From Pratylenchus scribneri (lineage: Eukaryota > Nematoda > Chromadorea > Rhabditida > Pratylenchidae), in contig JAQSEB010000206.1 of assembly GCA_030063045.1 (NCBI GenBank), forward strand, positions 1-64,000: a stretch of 64,000 bases of DNA. Reading direction: 5' to 3'. How positions within the stretch are numbered: position 1 is the first letter of the stretch; every line of letters begins with the position of its first letter. The position numbers and the translations under genes were made by a program. The notes below the pieces were generated by a model, which worked only from the letters and a program-made list of their open reading frames with translations, had not been told where the DNA came from and ran no database searches. Shown here one piece after another: positions 44,893-55,315 of this stretch.

Positions 44893-45291
44893 TGTCGTTG
44901 AAACGATTTTTCATATCTCCTATTTTATTCAAAAAACAATTGGTTTCAGCGATTTTCCCGCCATTCACATTATTTTTGTTTATTAATAATATTTTTGTTT
45001 TTCGGAATTATTTTTGTCCAAAATTCCATAAATAATTCGCCCCGCCCTTTTTTGGACCATATAAAAAGCCCTGGAATTGTCCCCAAAATCACTTCTCCAC
45101 TTATATTATTCCTGTCCCAAAACCCAAAATCCATTTGCGTAATTTTTCCATTTTATTTTGATTCGCTAAATATTTTTTATCCGTGATAAATTTATTTAAT
45201 TCGAATTTTCTTGTTGGAAAAGAAGGGGAAAAAACGAGTCTAGGAATTGTCTTCCTTCCTCATTCATTCCCTAAAGACCCATTTACCGACA
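44893..45291 (+). repeat. 3' LTR of the nested BEL element
   Basis: Same length and, by eye, same sequence as 33728-34126. It is followed by the target duplication AGAGG (45292-45296). Confidence 0.95.
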
Positions 45292-45296
45292 AGAGG

Positions 45297-47459
45297 CAAC
45301 TAAAAAAGAAAGAACTTAAAGGCTAAAAGCGGACTAGTTTTTGCTTTATAACGGCGCAACCAATCCCAGCCGACAATGCGCAATTTCCTCCACCTCCTAT
45401 CCCCTAGCTATGACAGCGCTGCCCTTCCCCCTCCCTTCGATCGGCTGGCACTGCGAACAGCAGCCTATGCGCAGTAAAGAAATTGGCGGCAAAATAGGTC
45501 AAGAAAAAAGGGAAAGGAGGAAGGGGATTTCAGCTAAAACCTGCTAATAACGAAAGGAAATAGAAGGGGCAAATTTATTTTTGGTAAAAATAGGGCAATG
45601 CTTGATTAAAAATGACGCTATAAAAGGCGCCATTTTTTCGCCCCTTTTTCATAAGCTAATCCCTTTTCCCCTCCTATAAAATTTCAATACCCAACATCCC
45701 CTCCCTCTTCCCTCCAAAATATATTTCAATCCAAATTTTCAGAGAATATTCCATCAAATTGGGGAAAATTATCAAAAATAAAATTTCAAATAGGTGGGCG
45801 CTCAGCAAAAATTATGTTATTCTAATCAATAGTGCGCAGATCAATTCCCCAAAGGGGAATTTAATGAAAATTAGGTTAGGAGGAGGGAAGGGGGAATTGG
45901 CGGCCGAAATAGGAAAGGGGGCAATATTCGCCCAACAAAAGGAGGATTCCTCTGCGCATTGCCCCCCTCCCTATTCCCCCTACCAGCCGTCGCTGCGCAA
46001 TTTCCCCTCCTCCTATTATTAGCATATGAAGGTGTTGCTCCTTTCCCTTCCCGCTCTTTAGCGGCTAATTCTGCGCCCTAGAAGGAATTCCATAAAAATT
46101 AGGGCAGAAAATGGGGGAAAGAGGGAAAATGGTTGGAGGGGTTGGCGCCGAAAAGCGATTTTGGCTGTGGAGGACAGCTGCGAGAAGGTGAAATGAATGG
46201 AATGGGAATTTCTAGAAGCATGAAAATGAAGGGGATGGGGGTATTAGGGCTTAAAATGCTGATGAAAGATGGTTGAAAGGTAAAAATGATGGGAATTGGG
46301 GCGAAAAATCTATTTTTAGTAAAAATTGGGGCAATGCTTGATTAAAAATTGGCAATATAAAAGGCCCGATATTTTCGCCCCTTCTTCATAAGCTAATCCC
46401 CTCCTATAAAATTTCAATGGAAAGCCCCCACCCCACCCTCCCATCAAATACCCCATCCAAAAGTATTATTCCCAACCATTTGTCGAATACTATTTTCAAT
46501 TTGAAATAATTTTAAAAATATAATTGAACAACATAAAAAATAAATCGCGTTTTTGTTTTGACATTTAAAAAGAGGGGATAGGATTGCTTACCTCTACTCT
46601 TACACATAATATCAATTCTCCCAAGACGGACTTTGCGCCTAAATATTAGAAATTTTATGGAAAATAGAGCAATCTCATATCCCTATGGTAGATTTACGCC
46701 TAAAGGGGAATTGGCTGTAAAATAGGTCATGAAAAGGGGAATTACATGACAGAGGCATTCATGAAAATCGCAGAGTACAGGAAAAGAAAGTGAGGGAAAT
46801 CGCGCAGATGGCGGAATGAATATGGGGAGGGGGTTATGCGCCGTCAAACGATTGGGGTGCCCAGCAAAAATTATGTTAATATAAAATAAAAAATGCATGA
46901 AAGGGAAGGAAGGGGGATGCGAATTACTTTCCCTCTAGTCAACAGTGCGCAGATCAATTCCCTAAAGGGGAATTGAATAAAAATTACGCTAGGAGGAGGG
47001 AAAAAGGGAATTGGGGGCGTGAAAAGAAATTGAAAATAGGAAATAGGGCAAAATGCGCCCAACAAAAGGGGGATTCCTCTGCGCATTGCACTCTCCCTAT
47101 TCTCGTACCAGCCGTCTCTGCGCAATGCCCACTCCTCCTTGCAGCAACTAACTGTGCACTAAAGGGAATTGCATCCAATAAGGCTGAAGAAAGGAAAGAA
47201 TTACATGAAAACGGGTATAGTTTGAATAAAGGAAGGCAAATTCTCAGCAGGGGGGCCGACACCGCCAAGCGATTTTAATTATTGAGAACAGCTCAAGGAA
47301 AAAGAAGGTAGGGGGAATTGCAAGGAAAATTCAAAAACATGGGCGATTAAGGAAGAAGAGGGGAAATTTTGGCTGAAATTGCTTAAAAAGAAGGGGATAA
47401 AGGGGGAATTGATCTGGAATGTGCGTAAAAATAAGAATTGAAAAGAAATAATAATTTCT
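45297..47459. repeat. Maverick interior with duplicated non-coding modules, no gene seen
   Basis: GC-richer and purine/pyrimidine-biased compared with the rest. Two modules occur twice. One is GGGCAATGCTTGATTAAAAA followed by a CTATAAAAGG-type TATA box and AAGCTAATCCC (about 45590-45690 and 46325-46415). The other is CAGATCAATTCCC, GGAGGAGGG, then GATTCCTCTGCGCATTGC and CCAGCCGTC.CTGCGCAAT (about 45835-46015 and 46930-47140). The TATA boxes suggest duplicated promoter segments. Open frames here are short and motif-free. Confidence 0.65.
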
Positions 47460-48140
47460 GAATTTTAGATGAGTATTTATAGAGGCTTCAAAAATTTGAT
47501 GATTGATTTTATATTATTTTCTATACAAATCCCTAATTAAAAATACCTTTCAACGATTAAATGAAGTTTTCTAGGTCAAATGCTAAATTTAAATTAAAAC
47601 TTGTTTTCTTTGTTACATGTCTATGAATAAATGGCATTTTTCTGGGTCAAATGCTAGATTAAAATTAAAAATTTATTTTTTATTCACATGTCAATGTAAT
47701 AATGTCGTTTTTCCTTGGCATATGCCAACTATTAAATGACTTTTTTCCAGGTCAAATGCTAAATTTAAATTAAAAATTGTTTTCTTTGTTACATGTCTAC
47801 GAATAAATGGCATTTTTCTGGGTCAAATGCTAGATTAAAATTAAAAATTTATTTTTTTATTCACATGTCAATGTAATAATGTCGTTTCGTTGACATATGC
47901 CAATGATTAAATGACTTTTTTTCCAGGTCAAATGCTAAATTTAAATTAAAAATTGTTTTCTTTGTTACATGTCTACGAATAAATGGCATTTTTCTGGGTC
48001 AAATGCTAGATTAAAATTAAAAATTTATTTTTTATTCACATGTCAATGTAATAATGTCGTTTTTTCTTGACATATGTCAACGATTAAATGCCATTTTCTA
48101 GGTGAAATGCTCAATTTAGCTTAAAAACCAGTTTTATATG
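47460..48140. repeat. Tandem repeat, about 176-bp unit built of two related halves
   Basis: GGTCAAATGCTAAATTTAAA starts at 47574, 47750 and 47926, with a diverged fourth copy at 48101 (spacing 176, 176, 175). A related half-unit GGTCAAATGCTAGATTAAAA lies about 80-85 bp after each. Diverged single copies of GGTCAAATGCTAAATTTAGA recur farther on (near 49490). Non-coding. Confidence 0.85.
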
Positions 48141-50399
48141 TAAAAATAACGAAATATTCGGGCAATGATTAATTAAATTCAGTCCCTATAAAAGCTTGGA
48201 ATAAATAATAGACTAACTTTTCCATCGTCTTAATTGTCTTTGTCCTTTCATATCATTTTTGGCCAACATTTCAGCCATTGCTTTCGTTTGTATAACTATT
48301 GCAATGCTTATAGCGTCAAAAAATAATCTTTTTCTTTCTATTGCAATGCTTATAGCGTCAAAAACGAATTTTTCTTTTGTATCGTTTATGTCAAGATTGA
48401 AGGGTCAAAGTCAAATTTCCTTTTCCATCATCCCAAGGCCATTATTTGATAAAAATCCATTCCAATTGGAATTTTAGGCATAGGCCATTTAGCTATATAT
48501 TTCGCTATTTTACGGCCATCAATTAGAATCGACTAATCAATGAAGATCAAAAGGGGATTTTAGAGAAATATTATTCAAATATTTTCATTTGATAAAATTA
48601 ATTTGTTTATGGATTGATGGGTAAGAGTTCAGTCAAATAAGGCGAACAACCAAAGGTATTTTTTAATAATTTAATAAAATAATTTAAAACAGAATCCTTC
48701 ATTTATCGGTGTATTTTATAATGGCCAAACTTGGTCAACATTCCTTCTAGAATATTTTTTATTGTCAGTGATTAATTATTCCAGACAAAAATCACATTTA
48801 GATTAAAAATTCGTTTTCTAGATCAAAATAATAAATAATTTTGACAATGATTTATTGCATACGATTATTTTACTAGGTCAAATATTAAATTTAATTCCTT
48901 CAATACATGCCAATAAATATATTTTTCTGTGACAAATGCTAAATTTAGCATTAAAAATTTGTTTTTTACAGCATTCTAGAAAATTCTTTTCTATGATTAA
49001 TTATTTTTATGCTGACATGTATTCCTTGATAAGAGAAATATGAACCGAGGACTTCTTTTTTTGTTTTTGAACTATTTAATAATTCATATGGGTCTGTTCT
49101 ATCTTGTGGATTTATAGATGGTAAGGAAAAGTGAGGAAATCTTGAGCATGTGCAAACGATTCAACCTATTTGCTCAACCTATCCAGAAAAAAATATTACA
49201 AAAATGTGCCATGAAAATTAAAAGTTGATGAATATTGATTAGAAATTTGATTTTAATCGGGAAGGGAAAGGGATGGCAAGCGATACTTCATATAGTATAT
49301 TTATAAAATCTATGTTCGTGAACTATTGACCATGACTAATTGTTATTTTTCTGGGTCATTTAATAAATTTTTTATTAAAAACCTGTGCTTTAATACATGA
49401 CAATGATTAAATTTCATTTATCCGTCTCACATAGTAGATTTTTATATTAAAATCTGTTTTATTTGATCATAATTAATTGTTAATTTTCTCGGTCAAATGC
49501 TAAATTTAGAATAAAAATCCAATTTTTTGGTAAAAATTGGAGAATATTCGCAATGAATAATTACATTAAATTCTTATATAAAGCGCTTTAAAATTCAGAT
49601 TCATCTTCCTATTTTGCCTCTCCATTTATAATATCTTCCCTAAATTATTTATTTTAAAATATTTAGAATTGTTTATGAAAATATTCTTTGGTTACAAAAA
49701 TGCATCTTTATCCATCAAACGAAAAACTATGGCAAAAAATTGATAATATTTTTTAACATCCGTTATTCTTTATTTTAAAGAAAATTCCTCTATCAAATAT
49801 GGATATTTTCATTGCAAAAACTTTGGTGAAAAGCAGAAATATAAATGATCATTCAAAATATTTCGAATTAATATTTAATTGCAAAAAAGTACTATGGATA
49901 CAACCATTATCAAAAAAACTACGAGACTAATTTATAAAGATAAGAAAGAATATTACGAAAAACATAATTTGAGTAATATAGTAAATTCAAAATTATAGCA
50001 CCTAATCGGCTTTTTAAATTAATAAACATTTAGATTATTTCTTTGTGGATGAGTTCGCCTGATATTGTACAAATATATAGTAGTAATATTGTATTAAATT
50101 GAATCTGATAAATTTGATATATAAAATTAATCCCCAGAATTTCGAGAATTCTTAGCAGAAAATGAAGAGAAATATATTATTGAATTCCAAAATGGTATTA
50201 TTAAAGATAATTATGATTTAGAGTCATTTTATGTATAAACTTTTATATTTTTAATTGAATTGATATTTTGATTTTATTAATATATCTTCATTTATTTCAA
50301 ATAATATTAAATAATTGAAATTTATCAAAGAATCCTTTAGAACTATGAATAAATTAAATAAAAAATCTTCCGCAAAAGATAGGCAAGAATTTTATTAAT
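48141..50399. other. AT-rich Maverick interior, possible decayed genes, no intact gene
   Basis: TATA-like sites at about 48187 (CCTATAAAAGC) and 49576 (TATATAAAGCGC) are preceded by similar ATTAAATTC contexts. A 25-bp direct repeat starting ATTGCAATGCTTATAGCGTC lies near 48298 and 48340. Two short open stretches look coding-like: 49894-49998 (34 codons from ATG) and 50134-50238 (35 codons, PEFREFLAENEEKYIIEFQN, no start). This is where a Polinton DNA polymerase would be expected, but no polymerase motif is visible in either strand. Confidence 0.5.
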
Positions 50400-50588
50400 A
50401 TGGCAAGGAATAAACATTTTTTAAGATGGAATGAAGCATTCTTGGAGCATGAAAATCGAGTGATTATGCGACAAAAATGGTTAAAAGAATTTGAAAATAA
50501 ATGGCGGCGACATGTCATTCGTAAATTAACCCAAAGAATTCGGAAGAAAATGATGAAGGAAAAGAATAATGAAATTAGTAACAAATAA
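50400..50588 (+). CDS. Small basic protein, unknown
   Basis: 62 residues from an ATG. It is very rich in Arg/Lys and Trp, without Cys and probably helical (RWNEAFLEHENRVIMRQKWL, then IRKLTQRIRKKMMKEK). It faces the protease gene convergently. The composition would suit a nucleic-acid-binding or virion core peptide, but I recognise no family and it may be the end of a decayed longer gene. Confidence 0.4.
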   Translation: MARNKHFLRWNEAFLEHENRVIMRQKWLKEFENKWRRHVIRKLTQRIRKKMMKEKNNEISNK

Positions 50589-50629
50589 GAGTACAGAGAA
50601 AGAATGTATTAATTGATTAAAATGTATAA

Positions 50630-51073
50630 TTATTTTATCAATAAACTTACAAAGAATTTTAGCATTAAATCAATTGTATTTTTTGAATTTAATAAATTTT
50701 TAATTATATTCTTAAAATTTATTCCTATACATCTATTAAAGATAAAATATACACAAAAATGTCCACAGCTATCAGAAAAAGGCGACTGAATTGTATGATT
50801 ATTCATCTTTACTTCTAAAAAATTTGATAAATATTTAGATATGTCTTCATTAGGCTCTTGGGCATATGAGTCAAAGTATTCAACATTTTTTTCATTATTT
50901 ACAAAAAACGCTACCCAATGTTCGCCTCTTGTTCCTTTTTTATCTGTATTGGCAATGAAACAATGGGGACACTTCGCCAATAAAGGTATATTGTTCGAGG
51001 AATATACTCCTTTAAAATATTTTTTGGTATGACAATTCCGTTTAAGAATTGAATCAATTTGTAGCGAATTCAT
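50630..51073 (-). CDS. Adenain-like cysteine protease (virion maturation protease)
   Basis: 147 residues. The order His52 (GEHWVAFF), Asp68 (EYFDSY), Gln96 (IQSPFSDSCGHFCVYF) and Cys103 is the catalytic arrangement of the adenovirus protease/Ulp1 class. In Polintons this enzyme is thought to process capsid precursors. The gene is the last of a compact minus-strand row, 33 nt after the small ORF upstream. The N-terminus is short compared with adenain but the catalytic core is complete, so it looks functional. Confidence 0.88.
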   Translation of the reverse strand: MNSLQIDSILKRNCHTKKYFKGVYSSNNIPLLAKCPHCFIANTDKKGTRGEHWVAFFVNNEKNVEYFDSYAQEPNEDISKYLSNFLEVKMNNHTIQSPFSDSCGHFCVYFIFNRCIGINFKNIIKNLLNSKNTIDLMLKFFVSLLIK

Positions 51074-51106
51074 CTTTATCTAATTATTTTTTATTTAATA
51101 TTCTTT

Positions 51107-51364
51107 TTATACCTGGCCATCAGATGTTATGATTCGATCTTTGTCAATCGAAATTATACCATCAAACTCGCCCATAACTATCATTTCATATCCTTCATCC
51201 TTAACGGGCTCGTTGAATTGTACCTTGATCGTAGTGGTGGAATTTTTTTTTGTTTCGAAGCCAGGTGAATCCTCTAAGGTTGAAGTCATTGGGATTACAA
51301 AGAAGCAGTGACTAGTCATGAACTTGGGCATACCAATTGAGATGGTTCGATCGATATTATCCAT
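51107..51364 (-). CDS. Small Maverick protein, unknown
   Basis: 85 residues. It begins MDNIDRTISIGMPKF and is mostly beta-prone with an acidic end. It lies 3 nt after the capsid gene and before the protease, so it is likely co-expressed with the virion genes. No family recognised. Placement suggests a capsid-associated or cement protein, which is inference from context only. Confidence 0.6.
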   Translation of the reverse strand: MDNIDRTISIGMPKFMTSHCFFVIPMTSTLEDSPGFETKKNSTTTIKVQFNEPVKDEGYEMIVMGEFDGIISIDKDRIITSDGQV

Positions 51365-51367
51365 TCC

Positions 51368-52537
51368 TTATCCGGAATATAAATCTGTAAAGGCTCTAAT
51401 AAATTTATTGTCACTAAAATCTAAATTATATGCAACATTAGGGTATGTATTCCCATTGGCTTCTGCGCAAATACTTCTTACATTTGCATGCTCAAATTTG
51501 AAAGGAGATAATGATTTCCTTCCACTGTAAGCATCGTTCGAGACAAATCCAATGATTAACCGTCTAGGAACAATACTTGTGAAGCAATTCCATGCAAGGT
51601 CTGTTCTTCCTTTACCGACATACAAGCTTCTCATTTCGATTCTTCTAATTGGATATTTGGCCATATTTGTCTCCAAATGTCGACTAATTGCATTGTTTAA
51701 TGATTGGGTAACCTCTACAGTTTTTACATACAATTTCATATCCATAACTTTAAGACGATAATTTGCATGATTTGCAGCCGATACTATTTGCTCCGCCCCG
51801 TTAACTTCTTTCTTATAATATGGGCATAAAAGTAAGAAATCATCACTATTCCTATGTATGTATATTATAATATCAGAATTTGAAAGCATTAACAGCTCTT
51901 GATTACCTAGATCAAAATTTAATCTAATTAATGTCTCACAAGTTTGACCATTAGCGAATCGAGCTGCCCGTGCCATAAAACCTTTATTTGATTCCTTATT
52001 TTGATCCAGATCATCGGGATAATAGCAGCTGGCTTCGTGTAATGCCCTTCTTGTTTCATGGGATAATCCGAGTTCATGTAAAATATACGAACGATATGCA
52101 TAGTGAATACCGCTATTGAACACTTCTACATTCGAAATATTCATAGTCATTTGCCGAATAAATGATTGCCCAAAGTTTTGAATGACTCCTACATGCTTAT
52201 CATCTTCGTTAGCAGGAACAGCTGGAATAGCAGGATTATCGCCTTGAGCAGGTACCGCTGGTATTTCAGGTGTTACTTCTATTGGTACCCAATTTTCACC
52301 AACCTTTTTCTCAATTCTTGTAGCTAGATAGAGCCAAGTGCGGGAAAGATCTGGAAATTGATTGTCCGCAAAAAGTCTAAAGGTATAAGGTCCAGAATCA
52401 TTTAAGGCGGCAAGTGGGAGTAATTCTCTCGTGCTTGTCTTATTTATCGCCACATTTGTCGGAGGTAATTCGAATATAGCTAAGGAATTTTCAATTCCTT
52501 CACTGCTTAATCTATCAATTTTTTTGAGAGTTGTCAT
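51368..52537 (-). CDS. Major capsid protein, double jelly-roll hexon-like (F54H12.2 family)
   Basis: 389 residues. The sequence fits the F54H12.2-like family that is widespread in metazoan Mavericks and adintoviruses. Family hallmarks seen here include DLSRTWLYLATRI near the N-terminus; LETNMAKYPIRRIEMRSLYV and TDLAWNCF; then PRRLIIGFVSNDAYSG and FKFEHANV; and a C-terminal end FIRAFTDLYSG. The family is regarded as the major capsid protein. A Pro/Ala-rich insertion with the repeated unit NPAIPAVPA sits around residues 90-115. Start and end agree with the family and no lesion is visible. Confidence 0.8.
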   Translation of the reverse strand: MTTLKKIDRLSSEGIENSLAIFELPPTNVAINKTSTRELLPLAALNDSGPYTFRLFADNQFPDLSRTWLYLATRIEKKVGENWVPIEVTPEIPAVPAQGDNPAIPAVPANEDDKHVGVIQNFGQSFIRQMTMNISNVEVFNSGIHYAYRSYILHELGLSHETRRALHEASCYYPDDLDQNKESNKGFMARAARFANGQTCETLIRLNFDLGNQELLMLSNSDIIIYIHRNSDDFLLLCPYYKKEVNGAEQIVSAANHANYRLKVMDMKLYVKTVEVTQSLNNAISRHLETNMAKYPIRRIEMRSLYVGKGRTDLAWNCFTSIVPRRLIIGFVSNDAYSGRKSLSPFKFEHANVRSICAEANGNTYPNVAYNLDFSDNKFIRAFTDLYSG

Positions 52538-52584
52538 TATGATTGTTTTAAATTCATTTATTTTCGAAACTATTTATACTTTTT

Positions 52585-52989
52585 TCAAGGAAAGGACAAC
52601 TGATCAATATATTTTCGTTTTTTGGTAACTGATAGGCTTTTTATAGTCCGGCGATTGTTGCTTTTACCTTTGCCACATTGCTGTAATTTCGTTGCTATAT
52701 TTTGTAGGCTTTGCTTAGAATGTTCTGCTAACGATTCTTTTATATCCTTTCCTTGGGAAATATCTCCCAAAATTTTTGTTCCAGCTGCTATCCCTTCTTG
52801 GCCCGCTGAACTTGCAATATTCTTGGCGATTGGCATCAAAAATCTGGCAATACCTGGTAAAATAGTATTCGTGAATACTCCAAAACCTCTTTGGTATTTA
52901 GTGCCTACGAAATATTTACCCGTTCCCTCCTGTGATGAGAGAAATCCACTCCAATCAAGTTTATCTGGATCTATGTATACGTGAGTCAT
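52585..52989 (-). CDS. Adenovirus pVI/pX-like minor virion protein
   Basis: 134 residues. GKYFVGTKYQRGFGVFTNTI, followed by a hydrophobic helix (LPGIARFLMPIAKNIASSAG) and a Gly/Ala stretch with a basic C-terminus, is the pattern of Polinton and adintovirus proteins compared with adenovirus pVI or pX: a Gly-Tyr-rich entry and an amphipathic, membrane-active segment. It starts directly after the stop codon of the minor capsid gene (TAAATG) and ends 47 nt before the major capsid gene. Confidence 0.65.
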   Translation of the reverse strand: MTHVYIDPDKLDWSGFLSSQEGTGKYFVGTKYQRGFGVFTNTILPGIARFLMPIAKNIASSAGQEGIAAGTKILGDISQGKDIKESLAEHSKQSLQNIATKLQQCGKGKSNNRRTIKSLSVTKKRKYIDQLSFP

Positions 52990-55314
52990 TTAGAAAAATG
53001 AGCGTTTCCAATGTAATGTTATGATTATATTCCCCCAGTGAAAGTTGACTAATTCGCCTGAAGATGTTCTAACTTCAATACTGATTTCAGTAATTCGTTT
53101 GGATTGTAATCTATGATGAAATTCTGCGCTATATATAGACTCTACGATCTCACCAGGTTTTCCTTGAACATTAACTACTCGCAATAATGGGACTAACTCA
53201 TCTCCGACCATGGTATTTTCAATGAGCTTTGGTGCATAGATATATAATTGTTTTACCCCTCCAGACAGATCTGGCATATATTCTGCTGTATCTCCACCTA
53301 CTATGTTTACATTCGTCCGGAAACCCAGGATATATGCAAGTTGTTTAGAAATCTGTATTGATTTAATATTTTTTTGCATTAAAACAGTAAATTTTTGATA
53401 GACACTATCATATCTGAATTGGACTTTTTGTGTAGAATCAGATGGAATTTTAGCCATTTTTCCAATCTTTTTAAGCCTATTCATCAAGCTGCGATGGACT
53501 TGTTCAGGTATATTTAATTCTCTTCCCGATTCATCTAAATGACTGGTACTACTTACCAAGGCTTGTGGCTTTGGTAATTCTGGTAATGATGATAAATCTT
53601 CTTCCTTCTCGGTCTCTTCTGGTATGAAAAAGCCTTTTATTCTTATTGGCTCTGGCTTTTTATTAACATATTCGGTAATCTTTTTTTGTGGAAGTAATTC
53701 AATTTCTTCTGCACTTTGGCTTATAACCCAATTATTTTGGCTACTTTTTTCTATTTTCTTTTCTTCTTTAATAACCGTTGTTTTTGGCTTTAGCCATTCA
53801 TATTCTTCATCACTTGATTCAATAACGGGTAATTGTGATTTTGGTACATCCACCTTAGCTTTTGGAGGAAATAAAGGAGCAACTGGCAAATGAATTGAAC
53901 TTTTCTCTTGTTCCTTCCTTTCCTTAAATTTATTAACTTTGTCAATTATTTCTTTTGGCTCTTCAGTTTTTTGAAAGGTCCCAATCGCAGTATTAGAATC
54001 ATCTTGAGATATAACTGTAGCAGGATGCTGAGATGTGACGGAAGCTTTAGGCTGAGAAGATATATTGTTCCCTTCTTTTCTTTTTCTTTCTTCTTCCTTT
54101 CTTTTCTTGAATTCTTCGACTGCCGCAATAATTTCTGGACTCTCCTCTATTCTCGTTAGAGTTTTTAATTCATCTTCATTTGTAGTCTGTATCTGCCCTT
54201 TACTTTCATTACTAGTATTCTGTATCTGTCCATCACTTTCATTATTTATATAAGTCTCTGCTTGCCCTTCAATTTTTTCCTGATTTTGTATTTTTGGATG
54301 ATCTGGCGGATATTGAGGAACTGGCATAGGTTGTTCTATCACTGTTGATTCACTTTGATCATTATCAGACTGCCCCGTAACTGAATTGATAAGAAATTCA
54401 ATCTTATTCGTTATTTGCTCTACTCCATCTTGGAAATTTCTTTCTGGCGTTCCGGCAAATAATCTACCTGCTTCATTACCTAATTTTCTAGCATTTTGCT
54501 CGGCTTTTTTGGCAATGTCTGCAACTTTTCTTGCTTCTCTGACATTTTTGATTTCTTTAAATTCTATGACTTTATTTTTAGCATTGGCAGCAATTTTGGC
54601 TTCTTCTGCTATTAGGACAGCCTTGTCTTGAATGGTATTAGCTAATGACAATAGATCATTATACAATTCTTGCCCAACATCTGGAAATTTCCTTCTGAGC
54701 CTTTCACTTTTTTGTCTTTTTGCTCTTGCTAATTGGGCCCAAGTTTCGACTTGCGATGCCAGAGCTACGCATTGATTATATGCTTTTTCTATTGCCCTCT
54801 GTGCCGCTAATAATTTCTTTTGTTCTTCTAAATTAATAGCTGCTTGAGCTAAATCATTAGACTGATTAGTATTATCTTGCGTAACATTTCCTTCTACCGC
54901 TTTCCTTCTTTGAAATTCTTGAACAGCTGCAATTATTTCAGGAGTTTCTTGTATTCTTTCCGGTGTTTTTAATTCACCTTCATTTTCCAAAATTGACCTA
55001 GTAAATCTAGGTTTAGAATCTTTTTCATATGCCATTATTGCATCATTTATACCCTTTTCCAAATTTGAAATAGAAAGAAAATTCATCGCAGGAATTGGAA
55101 TTTTTTCATCATCTCCTACTTCATTATTTATCGTAATAAATTGGTCTTCTTGAGTTCCTAGCGATGTAAATGATATAGGATAAATTATTGAAGAGAGAGC
55201 GACAGACCAGTTTGAATCTAAATTTAATGGTTCAGGTAACCTGATTGTATAATTCGATGTTTTATTACCTTCAATAGCAGTATTTGAGGGTAAAACTGTA
55301 TAGAAATTATCCAT
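52990..55314 (-). CDS. Minor capsid (penton-like) protein with large coiled-coil insertion
   Basis: 774 residues, about two to three times the usual Polinton minor capsid protein. The N-terminus (MDNFYTVLPSNTA, LDSNWSVALSSIIYP) and C-terminus (LYIYAPKLI, VGDELVPLLRVV, SAEFHHRLQSKRITEISIEV) match the single jelly-roll protein that forms vertices. Between about residues 100 and 610 lies a hydrophilic Lys/Glu/Gln-rich insertion with long helices. It holds three copies of a motif like ETPEIIAAVQEFQRRK (near residues 125, 391 and 453) and Pro-rich linkers. The whole frame is open. The insertion may project from the vertex as a fibre or tether, which is inference. Confidence 0.75.
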   Translation of the reverse strand: MDNFYTVLPSNTAIEGNKTSNYTIRLPEPLNLDSNWSVALSSIIYPISFTSLGTQEDQFITINNEVGDDEKIPIPAMNFLSISNLEKGINDAIMAYEKDSKPRFTRSILENEGELKTPERIQETPEIIAAVQEFQRRKAVEGNVTQDNTNQSNDLAQAAINLEEQKKLLAAQRAIEKAYNQCVALASQVETWAQLARAKRQKSERLRRKFPDVGQELYNDLLSLANTIQDKAVLIAEEAKIAANAKNKVIEFKEIKNVREARKVADIAKKAEQNARKLGNEAGRLFAGTPERNFQDGVEQITNKIEFLINSVTGQSDNDQSESTVIEQPMPVPQYPPDHPKIQNQEKIEGQAETYINNESDGQIQNTSNESKGQIQTTNEDELKTLTRIEESPEIIAAVEEFKKRKEEERKRKEGNNISSQPKASVTSQHPATVISQDDSNTAIGTFQKTEEPKEIIDKVNKFKERKEQEKSSIHLPVAPLFPPKAKVDVPKSQLPVIESSDEEYEWLKPKTTVIKEEKKIEKSSQNNWVISQSAEEIELLPQKKITEYVNKKPEPIRIKGFFIPEETEKEEDLSSLPELPKPQALVSSTSHLDESGRELNIPEQVHRSLMNRLKKIGKMAKIPSDSTQKVQFRYDSVYQKFTVLMQKNIKSIQISKQLAYILGFRTNVNIVGGDTAEYMPDLSGGVKQLYIYAPKLIENTMVGDELVPLLRVVNVQGKPGEIVESIYSAEFHHRLQSKRITEISIEVRTSSGELVNFHWGNIIITLHWKRSFF

Positions 55315-55315
55315 C

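Larger units (their letters stand above)
33728..45291 (+). mobile_element. Nested BEL/Pao element with envelope, 11,564 bp
   Basis: Both LTRs are 399 bp, start TGTCGTTG and end CCGACA, and I see no difference between them by eye. The flanks carry the perfect duplication AGAGG. Between the LTRs are one long gag-pol-env ORF and a second ORF. Identical LTRs and an open 2593-codon ORF mean a very recent insertion. The sequence is clearly different from the copies at 1-16058: other LTRs, other gag, and an env instead of NADAR. Confidence 0.97.

Noticed and set aside
48259..48477. 72-codon ORF downstream of a TATA-like box
   Set aside because: It starts with TTG, holds a direct nucleotide repeat, and shows no recognisable domain; kept only as part of the gene-less stretch.
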